Source: Marinobacter excellens HL-55 (GTDB lineage: Bacteria; Pseudomonadota; Gammaproteobacteria; Pseudomonadales; Oleiphilaceae). From it: a DNA stretch of 64,000 nt. Positions 29,452 through 40,369 of the stretch are shown here, one piece after another (position 1 is the first letter of the stretch; each line of letters begins with the position of its first letter). The notes beneath the pieces are model-generated. The model saw only the letters and a program-made list of their open reading frames with translations. It was not told where the DNA came from and did not search any database. The stretch is from NCBI GenBank assembly GCA_001314845.1, contig LJZQ01000008.1, positions 1-64,000 of the forward strand. The letters are read 5' to 3'. The position numbers and the translations under genes are program-made.

Positions 29452-30468
29452 TTAATTCTCCAAATACCAAGGCATCGCCTTAGCAATCCCCTCACGAATC
29501 CGATACTCCGGCGCATAACCCAGCTTACTCGCTGCCTTACCAATATCCGCCTGAGAATGCCGAACATCCCCCGGCCGGAAATCCCGGTACACCGGCTTTT
29601 TGTCATACACCACGCCATTCTCGGCCAAAGCACTCTTCAGCGCAGCGAACAGATCATTCAACGTGGTGCGGTCACCCACCGCCACGTTGTAAACGTCATT
29701 CTTGGCCGAATCTTCCGCCGTGGCCGCAAGCAGGTTGGCCTGCACCGCGTTCTCGATAAAACAGAAGTCCCGGCTGGTATCTCCATCACCGTTAATGAAA
29801 ACGTCCTCACCGCGCACCATAGCTGCTGTCCATTTTGGGATGACTGCCGCATAGGCACCGTTCGGATCCTGCCTTTTGCCAAACACATTGAAGTAACGCA
29901 GTCCAATGGCTTTGAACCCATAGCTACGGGCAAACACATCGGCGTACAGTTCATTCACATACTTGGTAACCGCGTACGGCGATAGTGGCTTGCCTATATT
30001 GTCTTCCACCTTCGGCAACGCCGGGTGGTCGCCATAGGTAGAGCTGGACGCCGCATAGGTGAAACTCTTTACCCCCGCATCCCGCGCTGCCACCAGCATA
30101 TTCAGAAAACCGGTAATGTTGGCCGCGTTGGTAGTAATGGGATCATTCAAAGACCGGGGCACCGAACCGAGTGCGGCCTGGTGCAACACGTAGTCCACAC
30201 CCTCACAGGCCCGGGCACAATCTTCGGGATTTCGGATATCGCCTTTGATGAAGGTGAAGCGGGACCATTGCGCTGGCGACACCAGAGAATGAACTTCATC
30301 CAGATTGCTTTGGTGCCCGGTGGCAAAGTTGTCCAGTCCGATTACGCGTTGGTTTAGTTTTAGGAGGTGCTCAAGGAGGTTGGAGCCTATGAAGCCGGCG
30401 ACGCCGGTGATTAGCCAGCAACCCTGGTCTGGCAACAATGAATTCGTTAAATCCAGATATCGCGACAT
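29452..30468 (-). CDS. WbpP/TviC-type UDP-hexosamine 4-epimerase
   Basis: [67 protein letters not shown]. Confidence 0.93.
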   Translation of the reverse strand: MSRYLDLTNSLLPDQGCWLITGVAGFIGSNLLEHLLKLNQRVIGLDNFATGHQSNLDEVHSLVSPAQWSRFTFIKGDIRNPEDCARACEGVDYVLHQAALGSVPRSLNDPITTNAANITGFLNMLVAARDAGVKSFTYAASSSTYGDHPALPKVEDNIGKPLSPYAVTKYVNELYADVFARSYGFKAIGLRYFNVFGKRQDPNGAYAAVIPKWTAAMVRGEDVFINGDGDTSRDFCFIENAVQANLLAATAEDSAKNDVYNVAVGDRTTLNDLFAALKSALAENGVVYDKKPVYRDFRPGDVRHSQADIGKAASKLGYAPEYRIREGIAKAMPWYLEN

Positions 30469-30544
30469 ACTTTCATCCTAAAAATTGAACCCTAAAACAG
30501 GTAAGACAACCTTAAAAGGTAGCCGATACAGTGATGCACGAAAT

Positions 30545-31732
30545 TTACTGAATGGTTTTAAAAGCTTTGGTGTAGAAATCGACTCTACGTCTGCTTAAAA
30601 CACCATCTGTATAGTTCTTAGCTATTTCGTAGTTTTTCCGTGCCATAAAAATCTGAAGGTCGGCATCACTCAAAACCTTTCGAAGATCCCGGCTTAACTT
30701 TTCTACATCCCCAGGCTGATGCAGAAACTCTTGATCAATGAGCTCGGGAATCCCACCTGCAGAAGAAGCTAATACCGGGCAACCCCGACTCATTGCTTCG
30801 ATAGTTGCCCTCGGCAACCCTTCCAGAAGAGACGGTTGTAAAAACACATCTAAATCGTCTAGAAACCTTAAAACTTCATGGCCGGATGACAATTGACCGA
30901 CCAATCTAACGTTTTCGTGCATCCCATGATCGTCAATCAAACCCTTAACATAATCGGGGGCTCCGCCGCCTGCCAACAGTAATTCAAATTCAATACCAGG
31001 ATCACTTTGCTTCAATTTTTGCAGGGCTTTAATTGCTACACTGAAACCTTTGTACTTAACACCAACATTCGAGAGCATACCAATTTTTAGCTTTCTAGCC
31101 GGCGAGTCAATATTGATCCTACGCAAACGTACTTCTAAGACCGACGAATCAACCTCGCCAATGTGGACATTAGAGGCATTCTCTGTGATCTCGCCAGGGA
31201 AGGGATACTTTTCCTGAAGAAAGTGTTTCGTAACGTAGAGTGCCGCTGTCGAGTCTCTAACAATTCTACGCATCTTGAGAAACTTGATCGGCGCCAAAAC
31301 CTTGCCTGCAAGATTTCCGTAATGCCACATACTATCCCATGCGCAACCCACTACTTCTGTAATGTAGGGTTTTCTCAGATCGACGCAAACGGCGTGCGCA
31401 TAGGCACCAAGAGATGATGGTACACGGATAACAACAACATCGACCTCCTTTATTTGTTCACGTAGCTTTTCTTTTATTTCTGATGAGTATCGATAATAGT
31501 CAAAACCACCCTTCACCCTGTATAGCAAGTCAAAAACAACACCGTCGCTAGATGATTCGACCAAACCACCCTCAAGCTCGGTCAAAACAAAACCTCGAGC
31601 AACTACGCGAACCTCATCTATCATGCCAGTATTAAAATACCGAGACCAAGAATCTGACCTTAGGCCACCTGGTGAATAATTTTTACTTCCATAAACTCTA
31701 AAAACGTGGTCATGAACAAACAGCATCCTCAT
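30545..31732 (-). CDS. Glycosyltransferase, GT4
   Basis: IGMLSNVGVKYKGFSVAIKAL; LQPSLLEGLPRATIEAMSRGCPVLASSAGGIPELI. Confidence 0.88.
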   Translation of the reverse strand: MRMLFVHDHVFRVYGSKNYSPGGLRSDSWSRYFNTGMIDEVRVVARGFVLTELEGGLVESSSDGVVFDLLYRVKGGFDYYRYSSEIKEKLREQIKEVDVVVIRVPSSLGAYAHAVCVDLRKPYITEVVGCAWDSMWHYGNLAGKVLAPIKFLKMRRIVRDSTAALYVTKHFLQEKYPFPGEITENASNVHIGEVDSSVLEVRLRRINIDSPARKLKIGMLSNVGVKYKGFSVAIKALQKLKQSDPGIEFELLLAGGGAPDYVKGLIDDHGMHENVRLVGQLSSGHEVLRFLDDLDVFLQPSLLEGLPRATIEAMSRGCPVLASSAGGIPELIDQEFLHQPGDVEKLSRDLRKVLSDADLQIFMARKNYEIAKNYTDGVLSRRRVDFYTKAFKTIQ

Positions 31733-32304
31733 ATGCGTTTCAACACCCTGGCAGGAACGCCCCCAATTACAACATTTGACTCAAATTCATCAGTAACAAC
31801 CGCACCTGCTGCAACGACAGACCTACTCTTAACAGTAACACCGGAAAGTATCCTTGCTCCGCAGCCTATCCAAACATCGTCAAAAATAGTAACACGACCC
31901 AATTCTACAGCATTATACTTAATCGGAGTGTCTGAGTTTATCCATGTATGGTTAGAGGTTAATATACTCGAATTATGTGCTATTGAAATATTACTTCCGA
32001 TTATCAATCCGCCATACGCATCAAAGTAGCAATTGTCATGAATACTAACATTATCTCCAATATTTAGTTTATGCCAGTTAAGTATACGAACATTAGTGCC
32101 GACTCGTACGTTTTTACCAACGCTTCCACACAAACACTTAAGAATCACATAGCGAATTCCAATAAACGGAAACTGACTAAACCTTGAAAAAAAATCCCAA
32201 AAAAAGATCAAAACAGATTTTGGCAGAATTTTAAAAATCAAACATAAAATGTTCAAAACTGAGGCATATCTTAGAAAAAGATCCCGACCGCTACTCATAA
32301 ACAC
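31729..32304 (-). CDS. Hexapeptide-repeat acyltransferase
   Basis: NIGDNVSIHDNCYFDAYGGLIIGSNISIAHNSSILTSNHTW...VWIGCGARILSGVTVKSRSVVAAGAVVT. Confidence 0.9.
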   Translation of the reverse strand: MFMSSGRDLFLRYASVLNILCLIFKILPKSVLIFFWDFFSRFSQFPFIGIRYVILKCLCGSVGKNVRVGTNVRILNWHKLNIGDNVSIHDNCYFDAYGGLIIGSNISIAHNSSILTSNHTWINSDTPIKYNAVELGRVTIFDDVWIGCGARILSGVTVKSRSVVAAGAVVTDEFESNVVIGGVPARVLKRI

Positions 32305-32539
32305 TAAGCTCCGAACACTTAATTATCAAATGCGACACAAAAACTACGATTGCAATACAAAAGCACTTAACTGTCACAGACAATTACCATTAGATAGATT
32401 TGTTTCAATTTAGAAAACTGGGGAAGTAAATCGTGATAGGCACTAATTTACTCTATACCGGTAGCTTCTATAATATAAAAAAATAAAACCTATAGGTTGG
32501 AGCTCTTTAGACTATAATTTTCCAAACTACTTCACGATT

Positions 32540-33625
32540 TTATTTACTGAAATCCGACAACCGATATCCAAGTGAATTCACGACTGCTTTCGCTCTAGAA
32601 TCCCAAGTATATTCAGACTTGAACTTTAAGTGCGCATTTTCTGAGCAGTAATGTCTTAAGCTTTCATTACTCAGTAAGGAGTTTATAGCTGAAACCCACT
32701 GATCAAGAGATCCAGAATCGCAGAGTAAAGCATCAACACCATCCGAAAGCACCTCCTTAAAAACCGGAAGATCCGTACAAACAATCGCTTTCTTTGTTGC
32801 CATATACTCAAACAATTTCATTGGCGAAGTCCACTTTCCAATATTTCCTTTTCCTATAAATACGTCAGGATAATTAGGCAACAAAGCAATCTTAAAAGCT
32901 CCATAACAGCTATCGATATTTGCTGGATCAATGAACCCGAGAAACTCAACGTTGTTATGCTTAATCAACTTCCTGTAATGATCGATTTCAAATGGTTCCC
33001 CCCCAAACACCACATAGCTGACGTTAGGCATCCTATTCGCCAGCTCAACAACTCGCTCCACTCCTTTCCCTCTCTTAAAGCTTCCAACATACCCGACATC
33101 ATAAACTTCGTTTTGATCAGTGACCCTAATACAATTTGCAGCATCGTGGTGTACAGAGATCCGGGAATCGGAAAATTCATAACTAGCTACAAGGTCATTT
33201 TTTAGCTCCTCAGATATACAAACTATAGAAACAGAACGACTCTTTGCCAAAAATCTCATAACTCTTACAAGTAATCTATTTAGGCTTCTCTCCGGTAATG
33301 CATGAAACTCGAAAACAAAATAGCCTCTGAAGAAAAACAATAGAAATATAGACGCATACCATCTAGTATACACAACATCGACACTATTCAATTTAAAAAA
33401 ACATGATAGTAATTGACCGAACGCTCCCCATCGTGAAGTCAGGAAGTAGCTAGGATTTTTCCCTCCATAAATTTTTTCAATCTCAGGTTTTGTGCTAAGA
33501 AATCGTCCAGAAAAAACAACTTGCGAATATTTTGACAGCGATGCCGTCATATTGTAGGCATGAACTGAACTGGCGCTTTGAGAAGGAAGTACACAAGCAG
33601 CGCAATATAAAACCTTAAGTGTCAC
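32540..33625 (-). CDS. Glycosyltransferase, GT4
   Basis: VGYVGSFKRGKGVERVVELA; WTSPMKLFEYMATKKAIVCTDLPVFKEVL. Confidence 0.87.
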   Translation of the reverse strand: MTLKVLYCAACVLPSQSASSVHAYNMTASLSKYSQVVFSGRFLSTKPEIEKIYGGKNPSYFLTSRWGAFGQLLSCFFKLNSVDVVYTRWYASIFLLFFFRGYFVFEFHALPERSLNRLLVRVMRFLAKSRSVSIVCISEELKNDLVASYEFSDSRISVHHDAANCIRVTDQNEVYDVGYVGSFKRGKGVERVVELANRMPNVSYVVFGGEPFEIDHYRKLIKHNNVEFLGFIDPANIDSCYGAFKIALLPNYPDVFIGKGNIGKWTSPMKLFEYMATKKAIVCTDLPVFKEVLSDGVDALLCDSGSLDQWVSAINSLLSNESLRHYCSENAHLKFKSEYTWDSRAKAVVNSLGYRLSDFSK

Positions 33626-34832
33626 GACGCTGTCCTTTATCTAATAGAATAGATGCAGAAACCAACATGAAAAGCACAAGAAATGTACCACGACTAGCCA
33701 GATGCAACTCCTTAAAATTCATAAGCAGAATTGCTACGTACAATAGGATTGCTAAAGCTGAGACTACACTGCTATTCTTTGTATGAAGATACGTTAAAAA
33801 AAATAAGAAACCAAAAACCATAACGGATGTAGTAATCAGCCCGTAGCCATACACCAATCTAACGTATCCTATATCAGATTTAACGTAGGGAAGATTTTCA
33901 TTTCTGCCTAAATTTAACTCTCCAAAGAGCAAACCTAGCTCATCATCTGGGAAGCTCCACATACTCCCGATCGCCCTTGCCGTGTGGTTTACTTCACCTG
34001 AAAAAAAACCCTGAGTAAGCCAGGCAAAATTTTGGCTATCTTTAACTACCTCACCAACACCGGAATAGAAGATAATCGGCGCCAAAATAAATAGAAATAC
34101 AACCAAAACCGGGACAAATTTTCGAATAAAAACAAGGCTGTTAGACTCTTTAATAGTGCATAAAAAAAGAAATATCATTATAAATACAGCACTGAAATAC
34201 AACCCTGTTCTACCCATTAAAACTATAGCCAAGAAAATAACCAAAGACTGAAAAACATAAAAATAGTTCTTCTCTTTTAGAAATAGAAAAAGAGAAATGA
34301 AGAACACAAAAGAGAACGTAAAAGATGCAGAAGCCCCTCCGCCAATACTAATGTCAAAAATTCGATGGCCAGTTTCTATCCAATTTAACTGTGAATCATA
34401 ATCTAAGATTAAAGAGGCAATTAAAGCCAACTCCGAAGATGAGAAAAAAACTATAACAAAAGCCGAATTCACAGTGGTAGATAGTACTACCGCCTTCAAA
34501 AGGTCAGACCAATCTAGGCCGTTAGATCTGAATAGCCGAGCAATAAAGAAAGCTGAAAAAAAGTAAATCAGCAACCTCAAAAACATTATATAAACTTCGG
34601 GATCAGAATGACCAAATCCGGCTTCGGACAGGAGATAATAGAAAATAAAAAAAGCCAGAAGAATCAGGGATGAAAAAATCAGAGTTGAATTAAATTTATA
34701 TTTTACTAGGAGCGACAGCAACCCAATTATTACAACCGCAAAATTAGACATCATCATAACATCTAACCAAATAGTGCGCGGCCCATATAAACAAAAAAAC
34801 ACTAGAAGATAACTTCCAATTTTTCTTTTCAC
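33615..34832 (-). CDS. O-antigen/polysaccharide polymerase (Wzy-like)
   Basis: Polytopic about 405-aa protein with long loop before the last TM cluster; position among GTs; AT-rich. Confidence 0.72.
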   Translation of the reverse strand: MKRKIGSYLLVFFCLYGPRTIWLDVMMMSNFAVVIIGLLSLLVKYKFNSTLIFSSLILLAFFIFYYLLSEAGFGHSDPEVYIMFLRLLIYFFSAFFIARLFRSNGLDWSDLLKAVVLSTTVNSAFVIVFFSSSELALIASLILDYDSQLNWIETGHRIFDISIGGGASASFTFSFVFFISLFLFLKEKNYFYVFQSLVIFLAIVLMGRTGLYFSAVFIMIFLFLCTIKESNSLVFIRKFVPVLVVFLFILAPIIFYSGVGEVVKDSQNFAWLTQGFFSGEVNHTARAIGSMWSFPDDELGLLFGELNLGRNENLPYVKSDIGYVRLVYGYGLITTSVMVFGFLFFLTYLHTKNSSVVSALAILLYVAILLMNFKELHLASRGTFLVLFMLVSASILLDKGQRRDT

Positions 34833-35046
34833 AACTAGCTAGCAGCACCCTCTCGTTAATTATATGTAGATTTAGTATTCATTAAACTGTCGGCGCTCCG
34901 ACTTTAAATCGAGCCTTACAGTTTATTATTCAGACCAGAACTAAAACCCATAATATATTCAAAAATGCAACACCATACTTTATTGAAGTACCAACTAACT
35001 AGCGCAATCCGGACTAACTCCATATCCTTCTCAAAGCAAGGTATAA

Positions 35047-35991
35047 CTAAGCTTTAGAAAATAAGCGATACATCTTAGGTGCTAGTACCCCAAAAAAGAC
35101 TTTTGTTCGCACTGAACTTGATTTAAGCATCAAAACAATAATGCGCCCCCAGTCCATCTTTTTTTTTGCATCAATATAAGTGGTCCAATCGTCTGACATC
35201 AGTGTTCTTGCCAGGCGGACCGATAACCATGCTCTCTCAGATAAAGTCATTTTGTCCCAATGTTCAATCTTTACTTTAATCGTACCAGAATAACTATCCG
35301 ATAGATTGTTCAGGCTTGCCTTATCATCATTTACTTGGTCCGAACTTTCATAGAAATAGCCTATTTCAGGAATTCTACCTACGCGGACCCCAGAAAGCAT
35401 AAGTCTTAAATAAAGATTTACGTCTTCCCCACGCCTCAACGACAGGTCATAAAAAACGCCGGTTCTCAACAACTCATTCTTTTTTATGAATGGTTTTAGA
35501 ACACCATAATTTCTCTTAAAAACACCACAGGTTCCCTGAAGCATTTCAATTAATTTAATCTCTTCGTTCACGTTATTCCAATGAGGCCAATAGGGGCGCT
35601 TGAACCCTGTAACTTCAGCTAAATCGCATATATTATCAAAAACAATGCCGCAGTCATTATTTTCAATGAAATCATAGAAGTTTTCTAGCCGTTTCTCGGA
35701 AAACTCATCATCTGAGTCCAATATAGCGACCCAATCACCAGAAGACGCATTGATCCCAGCATTTCTTGCTGCAGACGGCCCACCATTTTCATCTAATTTA
35801 ATTGCTCTTATTCGCTTATCAGAATCGGCCATTCTTCGCGCTAGTTCATAGGTACCATCTGGCGAATTATCGTCTACTATGATCGCTTCCCAACTCCCAC
35901 TCGTTTGCGCTTTCAAGCTATCTATCGCTCTATTAAGAGTTTTCTCAGCGCGATAGGCTGCAATTATCACAGATACCAGTTTTTTTTCCAT
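35047..35991 (-). CDS. Glycosyltransferase, GT2
   Basis: VSVIIAAYRAEKTLNRAIDSLKAQTSGSWEAIIVDDNSPDGT; SAARNAGINASSGDWVAILDSDDEF. Confidence 0.93.
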   Translation of the reverse strand: MEKKLVSVIIAAYRAEKTLNRAIDSLKAQTSGSWEAIIVDDNSPDGTYELARRMADSDKRIRAIKLDENGGPSAARNAGINASSGDWVAILDSDDEFSEKRLENFYDFIENNDCGIVFDNICDLAEVTGFKRPYWPHWNNVNEEIKLIEMLQGTCGVFKRNYGVLKPFIKKNELLRTGVFYDLSLRRGEDVNLYLRLMLSGVRVGRIPEIGYFYESSDQVNDDKASLNNLSDSYSGTIKVKIEHWDKMTLSERAWLSVRLARTLMSDDWTTYIDAKKKMDWGRIIVLMLKSSSVRTKVFFGVLAPKMYRLFSKA

Positions 35992-36411
35992 ACTAATAGC
36001 GACACCAGGCTTGGTATACCATTGATCAAACTTAATATTAAAGAGTCTGTTTATAATTTGTTTAGACCAATTCCCTTACAGGGGCATATAACTAACTTAA
36101 CTTTTTAAAATCCAGAAAAGCATCAAATAAACACATTCTTAATGTAGAGAGCAAAATCTGGCACTATTAACTTTCTATTAGAGTCTACATAGCATAACAA
36201 CTATTTACCCTATTTACTTTTTACCCCAAATCTTTGATAGGCTAACCAAACATAGCCAGCGCCTGCCCTTGACCATAAATCTGCACATTAAGCGTCGACT
36301 AAAACTCTTCAATATTCAGCAAATTATATAACGGGATTTATCTTGACCAATTTATTGGAAAACATAATTCTTTACTTTAACTGCAACCACAAAAGTGCCA
36401 ATATAATTCAC

Positions 36412-37548
36412 CTAACTTTCATAAAGTGCTTTCATGAGAAAATCATCACTGCTTGTAGAAAGCTTCTTCCTTATACTGTCAACCGATGACCAATCGATAT
36501 TATTTTTAGGTATGCTTAATGAGGTTTTAGCTGGCAAAATTATTAACCTATCGATTAGGCCGAGTTGCGAAAGTAGCGATTCGAACCGCGCTAGCCCCCT
36601 GCCGGAATTTCCAATCGCAATAAAGGGCTTATGAAATATTATAGCGAACACCGTCCCATGAAATGAATCCGTAACCACAAATTCTGCTTCACTAAATGCT
36701 TGAAGCCAACTTTCCACACTTTGAAGGCGACATCGATCTAGATTCTGCCTATTTATTTCAGCAATTGAATCTTGTGTCTTAATCGAAAACACTCTGGAAT
36801 TTAATGAATTACTGATTTTATCTACTAACTCTTGTTTTTCTAACGAACCATCAAGGATATAGGATACCAAACATCCTTTATGCTCATTGATTCCACAACC
36901 TTCAATAAGTAGTTCATAGTCCTCAATATCCAAAAGCAAGGTTGGATCAACAACGCAGGTAGCATTCACGCCTAGCTTTTCTTTGCAAACGTCCAGAGCA
37001 GTGGTTTCCCGTACAGATATCGCATTAAATTGCTGTGCTAGTTCACTACAATGTGCGGTTAATTGGTCGGAATACTCCCAATCATCGACACCAAAGGAGG
37101 CTCCATAGGCAATTCGCTTTGGCGAGTAATCCGTATCGTTGAGAAAATCCAGATAGAAATTCAGGATACTGGGAGAGTATCTGGGCCGCCACACCTGATC
37201 GCTTCCTACTAGAAATGCATCGAATTTATTGTTTTGGTAATAGCGCCTTAAATCTTTCTCGTCGACTATCGTTGGTGACAACGTTAACTTTTGGTCTCGA
37301 AATTTTGTCAACTCCCCAAGAGTGTAGACATCCCATTTATCCGAATTTATCGTCCCACCCCTTCCTCTTAGGAGATTCATCGAGTTAATAATCTTCCGCT
37401 TTGCCATCCCCTTTATACTTGGCAATTTCCTCCGATCTAGTGTCTCTACTTCCACCCCTTTTTTCTTCAAATGTGTTTGTAAGGCATAAGCTTGTAGAAG
37501 CCCTCCATAATTATGACCAAGAGGCTGAGTAAGGATTGCGACTTTCAT
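36412..37548 (-). CDS. Polysaccharide pyruvyl transferase family protein
   Basis: LTQPLGHNYGGLLQAYALQTHLKKKGVEVET; FLVGSDQVWRPRYSP; VVTDSFHGTVFAIIFHKPFIAI. Confidence 0.92.
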   Translation of the reverse strand: MKVAILTQPLGHNYGGLLQAYALQTHLKKKGVEVETLDRRKLPSIKGMAKRKIINSMNLLRGRGGTINSDKWDVYTLGELTKFRDQKLTLSPTIVDEKDLRRYYQNNKFDAFLVGSDQVWRPRYSPSILNFYLDFLNDTDYSPKRIAYGASFGVDDWEYSDQLTAHCSELAQQFNAISVRETTALDVCKEKLGVNATCVVDPTLLLDIEDYELLIEGCGINEHKGCLVSYILDGSLEKQELVDKISNSLNSRVFSIKTQDSIAEINRQNLDRCRLQSVESWLQAFSEAEFVVTDSFHGTVFAIIFHKPFIAIGNSGRGLARFESLLSQLGLIDRLIILPAKTSLSIPKNNIDWSSVDSIRKKLSTSSDDFLMKALYES

Positions 37549-39287
37549 TTCTTTCCTAGCGCCTTTTTCAGCACATTCACACCACTTTGCCCGATTAAGC
37601 TACGAGCAATATTTTTTGCTCCTTTATTAGACTCCCTTCTTATATTCCGAATTACCTCTAATGCTAAACTCTCTTCCTCGCTATCGGTAAACACCTCAAA
37701 CACCACGGACTGCCCAGCGGCATCTTTCTCCAAAAACTCGTGATGTACCGCTTCATATTCTTCCTTTGAAGATGCGCTAATGTACTTAAAGCCCAAATCC
37801 TGAGCGTAGTGCTTTATCAATGTCGGAGATTTGCTCCCATAGTGGCCCGATGCCGAAATGAACTCATCCGCCTGGTCACCGAAGTGTGCAGCCTTACTAT
37901 TGTATTGGCGGAATTCAGTACCTTTCCCGTTATTTATGATCATAATGCGCAGATTGTTACCAGCATGCCGATTGCCGAGCGCATTCATGTCGTAGAAAAA
38001 GGCCAGGTCGCCCAAAACACAAAAGTAAAGCTTGCCGGGATTGGCGAGCGACGCACCCAACAAACTGGAGAGCCCTCCATCGATACCAAATCCCCCCACG
38101 TTAGACATCGACCTAACAGAATGCGGTAACTCAAAGAAATTCCACGCGCGGAGACTGTTAAGGATACCGAAGTGGACGACCGAGCCTTCAGGAATCTTGT
38201 GCGCCGTTTGTTGTGCGACCCAGATGTTAGAGAACGGAATCTCCGGGCATTCCTGCTGAACCTCCCTCAGACGAGCCTGGCAGTGTTTCAGGTATTGATC
38301 GTTCGAAGTGTTGGATGAATTTGTGTAGCGCTCGAAAAATGCTTTTTCATCCATCTCAAATACATAACGTAACTTACGAAAGGTATCGCGAATCTCACCG
38401 TCCTCGCTTACACGCCAGACTTCTTTGCCGACCATTCCCATACTGGCGTAGTCGCCGGTCACTTCACCGATATGGATAGTCACATCCGGCTTGTCAGATG
38501 TAGGATCCGCCTGATCCTGACTGGCTGCGAGTGAATACAGCAGCCGGTATTTTCCTTTGTAAGAACTGGTGTGGTCACAGAATACGACACCATTGTTGCT
38601 GCCGCAGAAGCGATCAAGTGCTTCCGTTTCCTCTGGGCTAAAAGGAGCATGAGCACCAATAAAGACTGCAACCCTGCCGGTGAGTTCTGGCAACGTGTCG
38701 GTTGCAGTGAATCGATTCATCACACGACAGGCCGGCAGGGTTTTGGTTTCATATGAACGGCTATAGCGGGTTGGCATATTGATGTGGACGGGGCCACCAC
38801 CACCGCGCTTTAGCTCAAGAATGGCTTGGTTGACTTTGACTTCGCATTCCCACCAGTCGTCATCGTCTTTTACGATGGGAAGTTCCACGCTGATGCGCTG
38901 AGTATCGTTGGGTAAGTTGCTTCGATCCGTGACCTGCGCGACATGATGCCCCACTTTGGCCACTAGCTGTGTTGACGTAATGGCAAGTATTGGCAATTTG
39001 CGGTAGTAAGCTTCAATTAGGCCCGGTGTGTAGTTTTGCGATGAGGTTGCACCTGTACAACTAATAACTACCGGCTCACCGGACTCATGCGCCAACCCAC
39101 ACGCCATATATGCCGCCGAGCGTTCGTCAACAGCGGAATAAACCTCAAAAAAAGGATCATACTGAACACTAGCAACAAATGTCACATTCGTTGCGCCCGG
39201 AGAGGCAATTACCTTCCTGATCCCGTTAGCTTTTAACAGCGAAATAATAATAAGGGCATTCTTTTCGTCAGTGTAAAACTTGCTCAT
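37545..39287 (-). CDS. Thiamine-diphosphate-dependent enzyme (MenD/acetolactate synthase-like) in an EPS locus
   Basis: VIASPGATNVTFV, DERSAAYMACGLAHESGEPVVISCTGATSSQNYTPGLIEAYYRKLPILAIT; C-terminal GDLAFFYDMNALGNRHAGNNLRIMIINNGKGTEF (ThDP GDx(n)NN-like motif). Confidence 0.85.
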   Translation of the reverse strand: MSKFYTDEKNALIIISLLKANGIRKVIASPGATNVTFVASVQYDPFFEVYSAVDERSAAYMACGLAHESGEPVVISCTGATSSQNYTPGLIEAYYRKLPILAITSTQLVAKVGHHVAQVTDRSNLPNDTQRISVELPIVKDDDDWWECEVKVNQAILELKRGGGGPVHINMPTRYSRSYETKTLPACRVMNRFTATDTLPELTGRVAVFIGAHAPFSPEETEALDRFCGSNNGVVFCDHTSSYKGKYRLLYSLAASQDQADPTSDKPDVTIHIGEVTGDYASMGMVGKEVWRVSEDGEIRDTFRKLRYVFEMDEKAFFERYTNSSNTSNDQYLKHCQARLREVQQECPEIPFSNIWVAQQTAHKIPEGSVVHFGILNSLRAWNFFELPHSVRSMSNVGGFGIDGGLSSLLGASLANPGKLYFCVLGDLAFFYDMNALGNRHAGNNLRIMIINNGKGTEFRQYNSKAAHFGDQADEFISASGHYGSKSPTLIKHYAQDLGFKYISASSKEEYEAVHHEFLEKDAAGQSVVFEVFTDSEEESLALEVIRNIRRESNKGAKNIARSLIGQSGVNVLKKALGKK

Positions 39288-39307
39288 AGTCTCACCAGGC
39301 CAGGTGT

Positions 39308-40369
39308 TTAATTTTTGATGAAGCGGTAAATAAGGTATTTGATTTTCTGTTTCCAGTGCTCAATCTCTTTAAGGCTCGCCATTTCACCGCTGAATCGGTC
39401 TTTGATAGCCTCCGAGCGCCAATCGATAGCCAGAAAGTTTGGCTTTTCAAGAAACTCTTTAAGGCACCGGGTAAGACCCGGCTCAAGCGGCCTGAATTCC
39501 TGCAAGTCCACAAATTCCGAGATCTTCGAGCTATCAAACGCCCGGTTAAACAGCCGATCGTATTTGATTTGATACTCTGCCGGTTTACTGCGTGAAAAAT
39601 CATCCAAACCCAGCAGCAGTACTTTAGGGCGCTTGCCAAAGTGCTTTTCCAGTACGGCAAGATAAACGTTCAGCACTTCCCGCCAGGTAGCCGCATCTCG
39701 TTGTGTGATGTGATAGGCCTCGCCCAATGCGCGGGGCTCGCCAATAATTGAGGCCATTGCACCAGCTACATCAAGACCGTATGTCAGCGTGGTGAGTTTA
39801 GAAACAATATCCTCTGAGAAAACCATAGTGCGGCCTTTCAGCGCCCGGTACAGCCAGCCTTCTTTTTCCAGTACACCTAACTGCAGGCGTTGCTCACTGT
39901 AGGTGATATAGGGCCGAATGATCGTCCAGCTCTTGCTGCCAGACTTGTGAAGGATATTCTCCTGCCTTGCTTTAGCCAGAGAATATTCATCGGTCGCCAA
40001 GAACTTCGCATCCTTAGAGCTATCAAGCAATCGTGGAGATTCTTCGCAGATTGGCCGGCTGGAATCTGCGTAAACACGGGCAGAACTCAGGAAAATGTAT
40101 TGGTCAGTGGCCGCCAGAAACTTAGGCGCGCGTTGCTCAAAGACAGGCGTGGTGTAAACCATGAAGTCAACGATCGCATCCCACTTACGAGTAAGTAGAG
40201 GCGCCAGAAAGCTGTTTTCCTTTGCGTTGCCCTGAATATAGACGATGTTGGCCGTCGATTGTCGGTGAGAGCGAGTTGTCACACTCACCTTATCGCCCCG
40301 ATCAGCAAGTATTTGTACGAGATGGGCCCCCATTGCACCGGTACCACCCAGAACCAGAATATTCTTCAT
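39308..40369 (-). CDS. NAD-dependent epimerase/reductase-like (atypical SDR)
   Basis: NILVLGGTGAMGAHLVQILADRGDKVSVTTR; IFLSSARVYADSSRPI. Confidence 0.83.
   Translation of the reverse strand: MKNILVLGGTGAMGAHLVQILADRGDKVSVTTRSHRQSTANIVYIQGNAKENSFLAPLLTRKWDAIVDFMVYTTPVFEQRAPKFLAATDQYIFLSSARVYADSSRPICEESPRLLDSSKDAKFLATDEYSLAKARQENILHKSGSKSWTIIRPYITYSEQRLQLGVLEKEGWLYRALKGRTMVFSEDIVSKLTTLTYGLDVAGAMASIIGEPRALGEAYHITQRDAATWREVLNVYLAVLEKHFGKRPKVLLLGLDDFSRSKPAEYQIKYDRLFNRAFDSSKISEFVDLQEFRPLEPGLTRCLKEFLEKPNFLAIDWRSEAIKDRFSGEMASLKEIEHWKQKIKYLIYRFIKN

Noticed and set aside
37545-39287. Housekeeping menD or ilvB
   Set aside because: Embedded in and overlapping EPS genes, without menaquinone or branched-chain amino acid neighbours; divergent sequence.
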